Source: Myxococcaceae bacterium (GTDB taxonomy: Bacteria; Myxococcota_A; Polyangia; Polyangiales; Ga0077539). From it: 64,000 bases of DNA. The notes under the pieces were generated by a model. That model was not told the DNA's origin and ran no database searches. It was given only the letters and a program-made list of their open reading frames with translations. The translations under genes were made by a program, and so were the position numbers. Shown here in pieces: positions 9,142 to 16,869 of this stretch. The DNA lies in assembly GCA_004297725.1 (NCBI GenBank), contig SCUS01000166.1:124001-188000 (forward strand), given 5' to 3'. The stretch's first letter is position 1, and every line of letters starts with the position of its first letter.

Positions 9142-9585
9142 ATGCTCCGTCTCCTCGTCGCGCTCGATTTCAGCGACTGCTCACCTCTCACCCTTCACAC
9201 CGCCCTCGAGGTGGCCGCTCGCGCCGCGCCGGCCGAGCTCCATCTCATGACGGTGATCGCCCCCGACCCCGATGACCTCGCCTCCATGAGCTCCTCCGAG
9301 CACGCCTGCGACGAGCTCCGTCGCCTGGTGGAGGCCGAGCGGGGGCACCACGGCCACTCCACCGACGTGCGGCTGCAGTTCTCGGCGCATCCCGGGAGCT
9401 CCCCCGCGGAGATCATCGTCGCCCACGCGCGCGCCATCCGCGCCGACGCCGTGGTGGTGGGCACCCACGGGCGCCGAGGCCTCGACCGGCTCCTGCTCGG
9501 CAGCGTCGCCGAGGCGGTCGTGCGCCACGCCCCCTGCTCGGTGCTCACGGTGAAGCCGCCGCTCCGACACGTCCACGTCGACTGA
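9142..9585 (+). CDS. Universal stress protein (UspA family)
   Basis: A 147-residue single-domain UspA-fold protein, a nucleotide-binding cytoplasmic stress factor. The N-terminus MLRLLVALDFSDCS matches the first strand and phosphate-contacting turn. Near the C-terminus, VVVGTHGRRGLDRLLLGSVA gives the ATP-binding G-x2-G-x9-G(S) signature, followed by the usual final strand SVLTVKP. It lies 42 bases after tatA on the same strand and may share its transcript. The trigger and partner are not evident from sequence. Confidence 0.92.
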   Translation: MLRLLVALDFSDCSPLTLHTALEVAARAAPAELHLMTVIAPDPDDLASMSSSEHACDELRRLVEAERGHHGHSTDVRLQFSAHPGSSPAEIIVAHARAIRADAVVVGTHGRRGLDRLLLGSVAEAVVRHAPCSVLTVKPPLRHVHVD

Positions 9586-9736
9586 TCGACGCCCGTCCCC
9601 ATCGCGGCCGGTCGTCGGAGGGGTGGCGCCTCGGGTGGCCGGTGTGGCGAGCGCGGCAGCCAGTACGATCCCTCGCCGCAGCCCCTTGAATCGTGCGTCA
9701 CTCCGGGCGGAACATCCATTGCTGAGGCCGTTGCCC

Positions 9737-10408
9737 ATGCCCTGTCCCACCCGCCTCGGAGTCGCGATGACCGCACTCGTCGCGACGTCGCTCGCCTCCG
9801 GCGAGGCGCACGCGCAGACGGGCGCCGATCCGCTGGCGACGGGCATCTTCGCCCGGGCGGGCTTCGTGCTGAGCAGCTTCGACCCGGGCGCGATGAACTT
9901 CCGCCCGCAGCGCGGCCCGCGAGGGAGCGCTCCCCCGCCGGGCCTCACCGGCAAGCAGCTCGGTTTCGGCGAGATGGCGCTCGCGGGCTTCACCGCGGGC
10001 ATCGGCTTCGACGCGCGCTGGTTCTATGTGCGGGTCGGCGCCGACCTCTATGAGTTTCCGACGATCCGCGGCGAGCTCGCGCCCGCCTTCCGGGCGCGCT
10101 TCACCACGCTGGCCTGGGTGAGCGCCGGGCCGCGGCTGAGGGTGGGGCCGGTGGTGCTCAACGCCGGCGTCCGCTTCGGCGCGATGTTCATGAACGTCAC
10201 CGAGGTGGGGCCCACCCGCGAGGGCCGGGAGTTCAGCGCCGTCGACGGGGTGTTCGCGCTCGACGTGGGCGCGCAGTGGCGGCCGACGCGGTGGCTGCAG
10301 CTCGACGCCAGCGTCGGTCAGGACTTCGTCACGAGCCTCGGGGCGACGACCTTCTCCGTGGGCGCCAGCTTCGGCTGGAGCCGCGGCCCGACGCTCACAC
10401 GCCGATGA
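9737..10408 (+). CDS. Predicted outer-membrane beta-barrel protein
   Basis: A 223-residue exported protein with an N-terminal signal peptide ending GEAHAQT, probably cleaved after AHA. The remainder alternates short amphipathic strands (WFYVRVGADLY, GPVVLNAGVRFGAMFMNV, FSVGASFGW), typical of a small outer-membrane barrel. I recognise no specific family. The ATG at 9737 was chosen because it places the signal peptide at the N-terminus; a TTG at 9731 is also possible. The 3' end overlaps the converging phosphoesterase gene by 14 bases. The 150 bases upstream hold no clear gene or promoter motif. Confidence 0.7.
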   Translation: MPCPTRLGVAMTALVATSLASGEAHAQTGADPLATGIFARAGFVLSSFDPGAMNFRPQRGPRGSAPPPGLTGKQLGFGEMALAGFTAGIGFDARWFYVRVGADLYEFPTIRGELAPAFRARFTTLAWVSAGPRLRVGPVVLNAGVRFGAMFMNVTEVGPTREGREFSAVDGVFALDVGAQWRPTRWLQLDASVGQDFVTSLGATTFSVGASFGWSRGPTLTRR

Positions 10409-11138
10409 AGAGCCGGTGCCCGAAGTTGCGCTCGAGGCGGGCGTCGAAGATCTTCTGCGCGGCGCCCTCGATGTCGTACTCCACGCGACGGAACTCGAAC
10501 TTCCTCGTCTCGGAGTCGTAGATCACGAAGCTGGCGCGGTTGTCGTAGTCGCGGGGCTGACCCACGCTGCCGACCGACACGATGTACTTGCGGTCGGGCC
10601 GCAGGGTGAAGCTCTTGGGGGGGCCCTGCAGCTCGACCACGTCGTCGCTGGAGAGCTCGAAGGCCTTGCAGAGGTGCGAGTGCCCGATGAGCGTGAGGTG
10701 CCCGAGCTCGGGGAAGATCGAGAGGCAGTCGCGCGCCTGCTCGGGGGCGAAGATGTAGTCGAACTCCTCGATGCGCACCGGCGAGCCGTGGCAGAGGTGG
10801 ACGCCGGTGTCGCCGACGACGTGCTTGTAGGGGAGCGCCCGGAGCCACGCGAGGTTCTCCGCGGTGAGCAGCGAGGCGTGGAGGTCGAGCGCCCGGCGCG
10901 CGGCCTCGTAGTAGTAGCTGTAGTCCATGCGGCCCGCGACGGCGGCGTCGTGGTTGCCGAGGATGGTGACCTTCGCGACGCTGCGCACCAGGTCGGAGCA
11001 CTCGTTGGGCGAGGCCCCGTAGCCCACCACGTCGCCGAGGCAGTACATCACATCGGGCGCCTCACGCCGGAGCGTCTCTACGACCGCGGAGAGCGCCTCG
11101 ATGTTGGCGTGGACGTCGCTGAAGATGCCGATGCGCAT
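10395..11138 (-). CDS. Metallophosphoesterase (YfcE/MJ0936-like)
   Basis: A 247-residue calcineurin-fold phosphoesterase. All five metal-binding motifs are present in order: DVHAN, GDVVGYG, GNHD, the CHGSP histidine and GHSH. The small size and lack of a signal peptide fit cytoplasmic phosphodiesterases of the YfcE/MJ0936 group, which use Mn or similar metals. The natural substrate is unknown. The C-terminus overlaps the end of the barrel protein gene on the opposite strand by 14 bases. The next minus-strand gene upstream ends 88 bases before its start. Confidence 0.9.
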   Translation of the reverse strand: MRIGIFSDVHANIEALSAVVETLRREAPDVMYCLGDVVGYGASPNECSDLVRSVAKVTILGNHDAAVAGRMDYSYYYEAARRALDLHASLLTAENLAWLRALPYKHVVGDTGVHLCHGSPVRIEEFDYIFAPEQARDCLSIFPELGHLTLIGHSHLCKAFELSSDDVVELQGPPKSFTLRPDRKYIVSVGSVGQPRDYDNRASFVIYDSETRKFEFRRVEYDIEGAAQKIFDARLERNFGHRLFIGV

Positions 11139-11226
11139 GAAGGGGAGGGGGGCATCCTAGGGAGGTGCGGGGCGCGTGTCCACCGCCGACTTCGCTGGAC
11201 TCCCTACGGAAGAGCTGCGCTCGGCT

Positions 11227-13686
11227 CTATCGGCCGACGATCTCCGTCGCGCGGCGCAGCAGCGGCGCCACCGCCCGCTCGATCTCCGAGGCCCCGCTGC
11301 CCTCGCGCAGCGCCGCGGTCCAGCGCTGCACCTCGTCCTGCAGCGAGAGCGCCCGGGTGGCCGCCTGCTCGAAGACCGGTTCGGCGCCCTGTCGGGCCCG
11401 CTCCATCTCCTTGGCCCCGCCCTGCGCGACCGCGTGCGCGAGCACCCAGGCGAGGCGCTCGACCGCGGCCCCATCGGGGCTACGCACGGCCCTCACCGCC
11501 GCGGGGCCGAAGCTCCCGGCGGCCCAGCCCATCAGGCGCCACGCGTCCTCCTGCGGGGAGAGCGCGCGCTGCACCAGCGGGGTGAGCGCGCGGCGCAGGC
11601 GCAGCAGCCCCGCCACCGTCGCGCCGATGCCCGCCAGCGCGGGCCGCGGCGAGGAGAGCAGCTCGACCCAGAGGTCGGTGAGCGCGTCGCCGTGGGAGAG
11701 AAGCTCCGCCGCGAGCCGGGCGCACTCCGCGGCGGGCAGCCGGTGCAGCGCGAGGCGCAGCGCCGGGACGTGCTCGGGAGCGTCGCTCCCCGCGAGGGAG
11801 CGGGCGACGTCCCAGCGCACGGCCGGGTGGGTGATCCAGCCGAGGCGCTCGCCGAGGTCCATCGAGGCGATGGACAGCGGCGCGGGGCGGTCGTCGGGGG
11901 GCGCGATGGAGGTGGCGTCGTCGGGGTCCCACACCGCGGCGACGGCGGCGCGCACCGTCGCGTCGATGGGCAGCTCCAGCCGCCGCGCGGACTCCAGCAG
12001 CGGGCCCCAGGCCACCGAGGCGTCGGCCCGGCTTCGCCCGATGGTGGCGATGCCCCCGTCGACCGAGCGGCGGTAGGCCTGCATCCCGCGAGTGACCAGC
12101 GTGGCCTCGTCGGGCACCACGCCCGCCTTGATCGCCCGCTCGACGTAGGGCCTCGGCAGCGCCGCCCCCACCCGCAGCGCCGCCAGGATCAACCGCTTCG
12201 CCGCGGCCTCGATCTGCGCGACCGGGACCCCGGTGGTGAGCGACGCGCGGGCCACCTTGCCCGCGTCGAGGAGCGGCGCATAGGCCGCGAGCGCCCGGGT
12301 CACCCCCGCCGCCGTCGACAGGTCGCGCTCGTCGTCCGGCAGCGCCGCGCTCGCGACGACCTCGCTCGCCACGCCGTCGTGCAGCAGCCTCGCGGACTCC
12401 GCCGTCACCTCTCCGTCCACGGCCACGCGCGCCCCGAGCACCTCCAGCGCGCGCTGCGCCACGGGCTCGCACGGCGCGCCCAGCACGTGGCTCGCGATGG
12501 AGCGCCCGGTCACGCTCACCACCTCCACGCGCACCCGGAAGACCCTCGCGAGGGACTCCAGCACCGCGCGGTCTTCGGGGCTGCGCAGGTCGAGCACCAC
12601 GCGGGCGATGGTCTCCGCGTCGCCCCGGAGCAGCGCCAGCAGCGCCAGCGGCTGCGTGCCGTCGGCCTCGACCTGCAGCCGCGCCGACACGTCGTCGCCG
12701 CTCACCACGGTGGCGGTCTCGGCGGTGCCGGGGCACCAGAGGCGCACGGTGCCGTCGACCACGGCGGCCCACGGGGTGGTGCTGCGCGGAGACGGCCTCG
12801 AGGGCTCCTCCATGGGAGGCAGCGAGAGCACCTCGTCGAGCGGGGACATCTCCTCGACGGCGAGTTCGTCGGGCTCGGGCTCGATCTCCGCCTCCTCGGC
12901 GGCGGCCTCGGCGCGAGGCAGCGAGAGCCGCCCGGTGAGCTCGTCGGGCTCCAGCTCCATGCTCTCGTCGGTCGCGTGTGACGTGGCGATCGGGGCGGCG
13001 GGCTCGGGCTCGATGGACATCGGCGCCTCGATCTCCGGCGCCTCCTGCTCCGCGGCGGCGGCCTCTTCGCGCACCCGCAGCTTGGTCTCGCGGGCGGAGA
13101 GCGCGGCCATGTTGGCGCGCATCGCGAGCTCCTCCTGGGCGAGGGCCTCCTCGCGGGCGGTGAGGGCCTCCTCGCGCACGAGGGCGTCGCTCTCCCGTCG
13201 GGTGACCTCCTCCGCGCGCCGTCGCACGCGGTCTTCCCTGGCGGCGAGGTCGTCGCGGGCGGCGCGCTCGTCGGGCTCCTCCATCCAGCGGCGGAGGCCC
13301 GCGGCGCCGAGGACGGTGCGCGCCTCCCGGACGTACGCCGGGAGCGGCTCGCTGGTGTCCGAGGCGAGGCCCGTGAGCAGCTCGGCGCGGAGGGTGAGCT
13401 CCCGGTGCGCGAGCCCCGCGGGGATCACCAGCGCGAAGCGCCGCGCGCCGGGGTCATGGAACACGAAGGGCACCGCGAGGTCGAGGTCGCCGTGGCGGTG
13501 CAGGGTGCCCTCCAGCGACTGCCGCGCGAGGGCGGGGTCGGTGGCCGCGTTGACGCCCCTCACGATCTCGACGCGCCGAGCGCCGCCCTCCTGCGTCGGG
13601 ACGAACACCACCTCGCGGCGGGTCGAGCCCAGGGTCCCTGTGTACGGCGGATCGGTGAGGGAAAAGCTGCGTGCGGCCATCTGCAC
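11227..13686 (-). CDS. Large protein with central coiled coil, function unknown
   Basis: An 819-residue protein that I do not recognise. Three regions can be seen. The N-terminal about 135 residues are mixed alpha/beta. A long charged coiled coil follows at roughly 135-215, rich in REE, RRRAEE and ARE repeats. Then comes an acidic Glu/Pro linker to about residue 300, then about 500 residues that are mostly Ala/Leu-rich helices with HEAT-like character. There is no signal peptide or membrane segment. The layout resembles scaffold or adaptor proteins. Met1 and Met3 are both possible starts. It is divergent from the conserved unknown at 13762, sharing a 75-base gap. Confidence 0.7.
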   Translation of the reverse strand: MQMAARSFSLTDPPYTGTLGSTRREVVFVPTQEGGARRVEIVRGVNAATDPALARQSLEGTLHRHGDLDLAVPFVFHDPGARRFALVIPAGLAHRELTLRAELLTGLASDTSEPLPAYVREARTVLGAAGLRRWMEEPDERAARDDLAAREDRVRRRAEEVTRRESDALVREEALTAREEALAQEELAMRANMAALSARETKLRVREEAAAAEQEAPEIEAPMSIEPEPAAPIATSHATDESMELEPDELTGRLSLPRAEAAAEEAEIEPEPDELAVEEMSPLDEVLSLPPMEEPSRPSPRSTTPWAAVVDGTVRLWCPGTAETATVVSGDDVSARLQVEADGTQPLALLALLRGDAETIARVVLDLRSPEDRAVLESLARVFRVRVEVVSVTGRSIASHVLGAPCEPVAQRALEVLGARVAVDGEVTAESARLLHDGVASEVVASAALPDDERDLSTAAGVTRALAAYAPLLDAGKVARASLTTGVPVAQIEAAAKRLILAALRVGAALPRPYVERAIKAGVVPDEATLVTRGMQAYRRSVDGGIATIGRSRADASVAWGPLLESARRLELPIDATVRAAVAAVWDPDDATSIAPPDDRPAPLSIASMDLGERLGWITHPAVRWDVARSLAGSDAPEHVPALRLALHRLPAAECARLAAELLSHGDALTDLWVELLSSPRPALAGIGATVAGLLRLRRALTPLVQRALSPQEDAWRLMGWAAGSFGPAAVRAVRSPDGAAVERLAWVLAHAVAQGGAKEMERARQGAEPVFEQAATRALSLQDEVQRWTAALREGSGASEIERAVAPLLRRATEIVGR

Positions 13687-13761
13687 CCTTCAGCCTCTGG
13701 TGGGTATCACGCCCTCGGGGGCCTTGGCGATCAGCCCGCGCGCGTCGTATGCGGTGCCCTC

Positions 13762-14358
13762 ATGGACTTCAGGGAGTTTCGACCCGAGGGCACCCCCGAG
13801 CACGTTCGCGACCTCGCGGTGGCGTGCGTGCAGTTCGTCGAGCGCGCCACCGGCGTGCTGCTCGACTTCACCAGCGACACGCTCCCCCTGCTCGACCACT
13901 ACCTTCGCTCGGTGGGCACGAGCCAGCCGGAGATCCGCGGGCTGGTCGCCCCGGCGGCGGGCGCGTACTTCGGCGAGGTGGTGCGGCGGGTCTATCCCGC
14001 CCGATGGCACGCCCCGCAGGACGACCACGCGGCGTGGCGCATCGAGTTCGAGACCTGCTTCCTGTTCTTCAACCCGGTGGCCTTCGCGCTGGAGGCCATC
14101 GACGGCCACGAGGCGGTGGAGGGCGGCGCGGGCTTCGGGGTGAGCAACGAGGAGCGGGGCCACCTCGTGCTGGCGCTGGAGGTGCTCGGCACGCTCCCGG
14201 AGGATCAGTACTACCTGCTCTCGACGCGCTTCGACGTGCTGGAGAGCGTGGTCGATCGGCTGATGGGCGGGGCGGACAAGGAGTTTCCGGGGCAGGTGAG
14301 GCTGAGCGCGCAGGCCTACCGGGCGGCGCTCGACCCGCCCGGCGAACGGAGCAACTGA
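13762..14358 (+). CDS. Conserved protein of unknown function
   Basis: A 198-residue soluble protein without signal peptide or membrane helix. It begins MDFREFRPEG. Visible segments include a helical region (VLLDFTSDTLPLLDHYLRS), the GAYFGEVVRR stretch and an ECF-like FETCFLFF strand, all consistent with a folded cytoplasmic enzyme or binding protein. I cannot name a family. The ATG at 13762 is the first start that does not overlap the divergent coiled-coil gene at 13686. It converges on the small minus-strand gene at 14520, separated only by the hairpin element 14363-14519. Confidence 0.68.
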   Translation: MDFREFRPEGTPEHVRDLAVACVQFVERATGVLLDFTSDTLPLLDHYLRSVGTSQPEIRGLVAPAAGAYFGEVVRRVYPARWHAPQDDHAAWRIEFETCFLFFNPVAFALEAIDGHEAVEGGAGFGVSNEERGHLVLALEVLGTLPEDQYYLLSTRFDVLESVVDRLMGGADKEFPGQVRLSAQAYRAALDPPGERSN

Positions 14359-14362
14359 CTCG

Positions 14363-14519
14363 GAGTGTGTTTGACCCTGTTTCCCGGCGAACTCGCGTCA
14401 GATCCACGTCGCCCGGCGGCGTCTGCTCTCCCTTGCGTAGCAGGCGCTACGCGCGGTCGAGCGTCCTAGCCGGACTCGTGTCTCTTCGCGATTTCACCGA
14501 GAAAAGGGCAAACACACTC
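14363..14519. repeat. Long imperfect inverted repeat between converging genes
   Basis: Perfect 11-base arms GAGTGTGTTTG (14363-14373) and CAAACACACTC (14509-14519) continue inward as an imperfect stem of about 34 bases. The roughly 90-base loop holds at least one further hairpin, GCGTAGC (14435-14441) with GCTACGC (14446-14452) around a four-base loop. The element exactly fills the space between two converging stop codons, so a bidirectional terminator is one reading and an extragenic repeat is another. No flanking target duplication is seen. Confidence 0.6.
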
Positions 14520-14852
14520 TCACTCCTCGGGGGGCGTCGCCCCCATCCGGCGGAGCAGTCCGCCGAGGGTGGGGTCGCTGCCGAGCAGGTCTCGCATCCG
14601 GGACTCGATCTGCGGGCGCATCGTCGGGGGGACGCCCGCGCGCTGGAGGGCGAGGGTGGTGAGCTGGCTGACGGCCTCGTCGGGGGTGATCTTCCCCTCG
14701 CGGAGCGCGGAGATCACGGCCTCCGAGGGAGGCGCGGCGGCGCTGGCGGGGGCGGTGGTGGTGACGGGCGCGGCGGGCGCGGCGGGCGCGGCGTCGCCCA
14801 GCGGATCGACGGGGCTGGTGGCGTTGGTGCCAGTGGGTTTGATGTTGCTCAC
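14520..14852 (-). CDS. Small Ala/Pro-rich protein of unknown function
   Basis: A 110-residue protein starting at a GTG (VSNIKPTGTN), with an AGAAGGG-like ribosome-binding site about 12 bases upstream. The reading frame extends further, but the upstream residues are Arg/Pro-rich and look non-coding. The first half is a disordered Ala/Pro/Thr stretch. The second half (EAVISALREGKITPDEAVSQ and on) is helical and looks like a compact folded domain. I recognise no family. Hairpin-forming sequences flank the gene on both sides (14363-14519 and 15006-15057). Confidence 0.6.
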   Translation of the reverse strand: MSNIKPTGTNATSPVDPLGDAAPAAPAAPVTTTAPASAAAPPSEAVISALREGKITPDEAVSQLTTLALQRAGVPPTMRPQIESRMRDLLGSDPTLGGLLRRMGATPPEE

Positions 14853-15005
14853 GACGACTTCAGGGCCCTTCTCTCTGCGCTCGGCCGACACGCTACGACC
14901 CGGGGAACCATCCCCGCAACCACCGGCGCCGGCGCAGGAGCGAGCGTGTCGCGCGCCGGGCGGAGGGAGGTTGCGGCGGCGGGGCGTTTGCGGCATCCAC
15001 CCTTG

Positions 15006-15057
15006 GAGTCTGTTTCAGAGCTTCGGCCACCTCGGTCCGAAGTTCTGAAACAGACTC
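15006..15057. repeat. Near-perfect 21-bp hairpin upstream of folE
   Basis: Arms 15006-15026 and 15037-15057 pair over 21 bases with a single G-T position, around a 10-base loop. The outer end GAGTCTGTTTC resembles the outer end GAGTGTGTTTG of the element at 14363, suggesting one repeat family. It ends 18 bases before the folE ATG, so if transcribed it would sit in the folE leader. Terminator, attenuator or extragenic palindrome are all possible. Confidence 0.7.
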
Positions 15058-15075
15058 TTACGACCAGACCATCCC

Positions 15076-15648
15076 ATGGGTGACACGAGCGACGAGGCGG
15101 CGCAGGCGCTGCGGGCATTCCTTCGGGCGCTGGGGCTTCCGGTCGACTCCGACCCGGAGCTCTGGGGTACGCCCGAGCGGGCTTCGCGCGCCTGGCGCGA
15201 GGAGTTTCTCGACGGCTACCAGCGCACGCCCGCGGCGGTGCTGGCCGAGGCGCTGCCCTCCACCGAGCGCTGCATGGTGGTGCTCGCCCACGTCAGCTAC
15301 GCGTCGATGTGCCCGCACCACCTGCTTCCGAGCGCGGGGCGGGCGACGCTGGGCTACCTGCCGGGAGGGCGCATCGTGGGCCTCGGGGCGCTGGTGCAGC
15401 TGCTCGAGTGCTTCGCCCACCGGCTGGTGCTCCAGGAGACCCTCGGTCGCCAGGTGGCCGACGCGCTGATGGAGCACCTCGGGGCGCGCGCCGCGGGGGT
15501 GGTGCTCGAGGGGCGGCACGCGTGCCTGTCGCTGCGGGGCGAGCGGCAGACCGAGGGCACCGTGGTGACGCAGTCCTTCGCGGGGCTGTGGGCGGACGAC
15601 GTGGCGGCGCGGCGGGAGTTTCTCGACGCCGCGGGGAGGGCGGCGTGA
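15076..15648 (+). CDS. folE: GTP cyclohydrolase I
   Basis: Converts GTP to 7,8-dihydroneopterin triphosphate, the entry to folate and tetrahydropterin synthesis; cytoplasmic and oligomeric. The 190-residue protein has the conserved core: SMCPHHLLPSAG with zinc ligands Cys79 and His82, GYLPGGRIVGLGAL, the QLLECFAHRLVLQE helix and HACLSLRG with the third ligand Cys150. The usual CEHH motif reads CPHH here, a change at a normally conserved Glu. The stop overlaps the next start (TGATG), so folE and the Lon-domain gene are coupled. A strong hairpin lies just upstream of the ATG. Confidence 0.93.
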   Translation: MGDTSDEAAQALRAFLRALGLPVDSDPELWGTPERASRAWREEFLDGYQRTPAAVLAEALPSTERCMVVLAHVSYASMCPHHLLPSAGRATLGYLPGGRIVGLGALVQLLECFAHRLVLQETLGRQVADALMEHLGARAAGVVLEGRHACLSLRGERQTEGTVVTQSFAGLWADDVAARREFLDAAGRAA

Positions 15649-16277
15649 TGAGCCCGATGGAGTCGGTTCCGGTGTTTCCGCTGCCCGGGGTGGTGCTGCT
15701 GCCCGACCAGCGATTGCCGCTTCACATCTTCGAGCCTCGCTACCGGGCGATGGTGCGCGACTCGCTCTCCTCGCACGGCTGGCTGGTGGTGTGCCCCATC
15801 GTGGGAGACCCCGCGGCCGAGCCCCCGGCCTTCGCGACCATCGCCACCGCGGGGCGCATCGTGGCGCACCAGGCGCTGCCCGACGGGCGCTTCCACATCC
15901 TGGTCGAGGGGATGGTGAGGGTGGCCCTCGAGGAGCTGCCCTTCGTCGCGCCGTACCGGCGGGCGAGGGCGACGGCGATCGCCGAGCCCGACGACGCGGA
16001 GGTCGCCCCCGTCGAGCGGGCGGCGATGCTCTCGACGCTGGCCTCGGTGATCCGGGTGGCGAGGGAGGCGCAGCCGCACTTCGAGTATGCGGTTCCGTCG
16101 GAGCTGCCCTCGTCGCGGCTGGCGCTCCGGCTGGTCGACCGCTTCGTGCTCGACGCGGCGACGCGGCAGCGGGTGCTGGAGGCCGGGCGAGGCATCGACC
16201 GGGTCGCGCTCGCCACCGAGGCCCTGGCCGAGCTCTGGACCGCTGGAGAAACCTTGCGCGCGGTGGGCTCGGCGTAG
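15648..16277 (+). CDS. Lon substrate-binding (LON N-terminal) domain protein
   Basis: A 209-residue protein consisting only of the Lon N-terminal substrate-binding domain (PUA-like fold plus helices). The start VPVFPLPGVVLLPDQRLPLHIFEPRYR is diagnostic. No AAA+ or protease domain is present, so this is a stand-alone member, proposed elsewhere to act as a protein-binding adaptor. It overlaps folE by one base (TGATG) and precedes yajQ by 43 bases. Co-transcription with both is likely. Confidence 0.9.
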   Translation: MSPMESVPVFPLPGVVLLPDQRLPLHIFEPRYRAMVRDSLSSHGWLVVCPIVGDPAAEPPAFATIATAGRIVAHQALPDGRFHILVEGMVRVALEELPFVAPYRRARATAIAEPDDAEVAPVERAAMLSTLASVIRVAREAQPHFEYAVPSELPSSRLALRLVDRFVLDAATRQRVLEAGRGIDRVALATEALAELWTAGETLRAVGSA

Positions 16278-16320
16278 AAGAAGAGAGCGCCGCCCGGTCG
16301 GCGCGAGGAGGAGTGTTCGG

Positions 16321-16806
16321 ATGCCGTCGTTTGATGTCGTGTCGAAGATCAACCAGCCCGAGGTCGACAACGCGCTGCTGCAATCGCAGAAGGAGATCGC
16401 GACGCGCTACGACTTCAAGGACACGGGCACGTCCATCGAGCGCCACGCCGAGGGGATCGTGATCGTGGCGAACAGCGAGGGGCGCGTCGAGGCGGCCTAC
16501 GAGGTGCTGTTCGGCAAGATGGTGAAGCGGGGCGTGTCGCCGAAGCAGCTCGATCCGCAGGAGGCGAAGCCCGCGGGGCAGCGCACCTTCCGGCAGCTGG
16601 TGAAGTTCAAGGAGGGCATCGACCGCGAGAACGCCAAGAAGGTGATCGAGCTGGTGAAGGAGTCGAAGCTCAAGGTGCAGGCCTCGATCCACGAGGACAC
16701 GGTGCGCATCACCGGGAAGAACCGGGACGACCTGCAGAGCGCGATGAAGATGCTCAAGGCCGCCGACCTGGCCTTCGAGGCGCAGTACAACAACTTCCGC
16801 GAGTAG
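16321..16806 (+). CDS. yajQ: YajQ family nucleotide-binding protein
   Basis: A 161-residue protein with the full YajQ layout of two tandem ferredoxin-like (RNP-like) domains. MPSFDVVSKINQPEVDNAL, RYDFKDT and the C-terminal DDLQSAMKMLK segment are characteristic. Some family members bind cyclic di-GMP and act as transcription co-factors, and others have been linked to RNA or tRNA binding. A GAGGAGGAG ribosome-binding site at 16305-16313 supports the ATG. It ends the folE-lonN-yajQ run. Confidence 0.95.
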   Translation: MPSFDVVSKINQPEVDNALLQSQKEIATRYDFKDTGTSIERHAEGIVIVANSEGRVEAAYEVLFGKMVKRGVSPKQLDPQEAKPAGQRTFRQLVKFKEGIDRENAKKVIELVKESKLKVQASIHEDTVRITGKNRDDLQSAMKMLKAADLAFEAQYNNFRE

Positions 16807-16869
16807 GTCGCTGGCGTTCTTCGAGGGCGCGTGGCGCCCGCGTCTGGCCATGTTCCCGCGGCGGCTGCG

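Noticed and set aside
14363..14519. The hairpin element as a second transposed MITE
   Set aside because: The flanks (GACTCG and TCACTCC) do not form a convincing target duplication, and the ends differ from those of the element at 45254.
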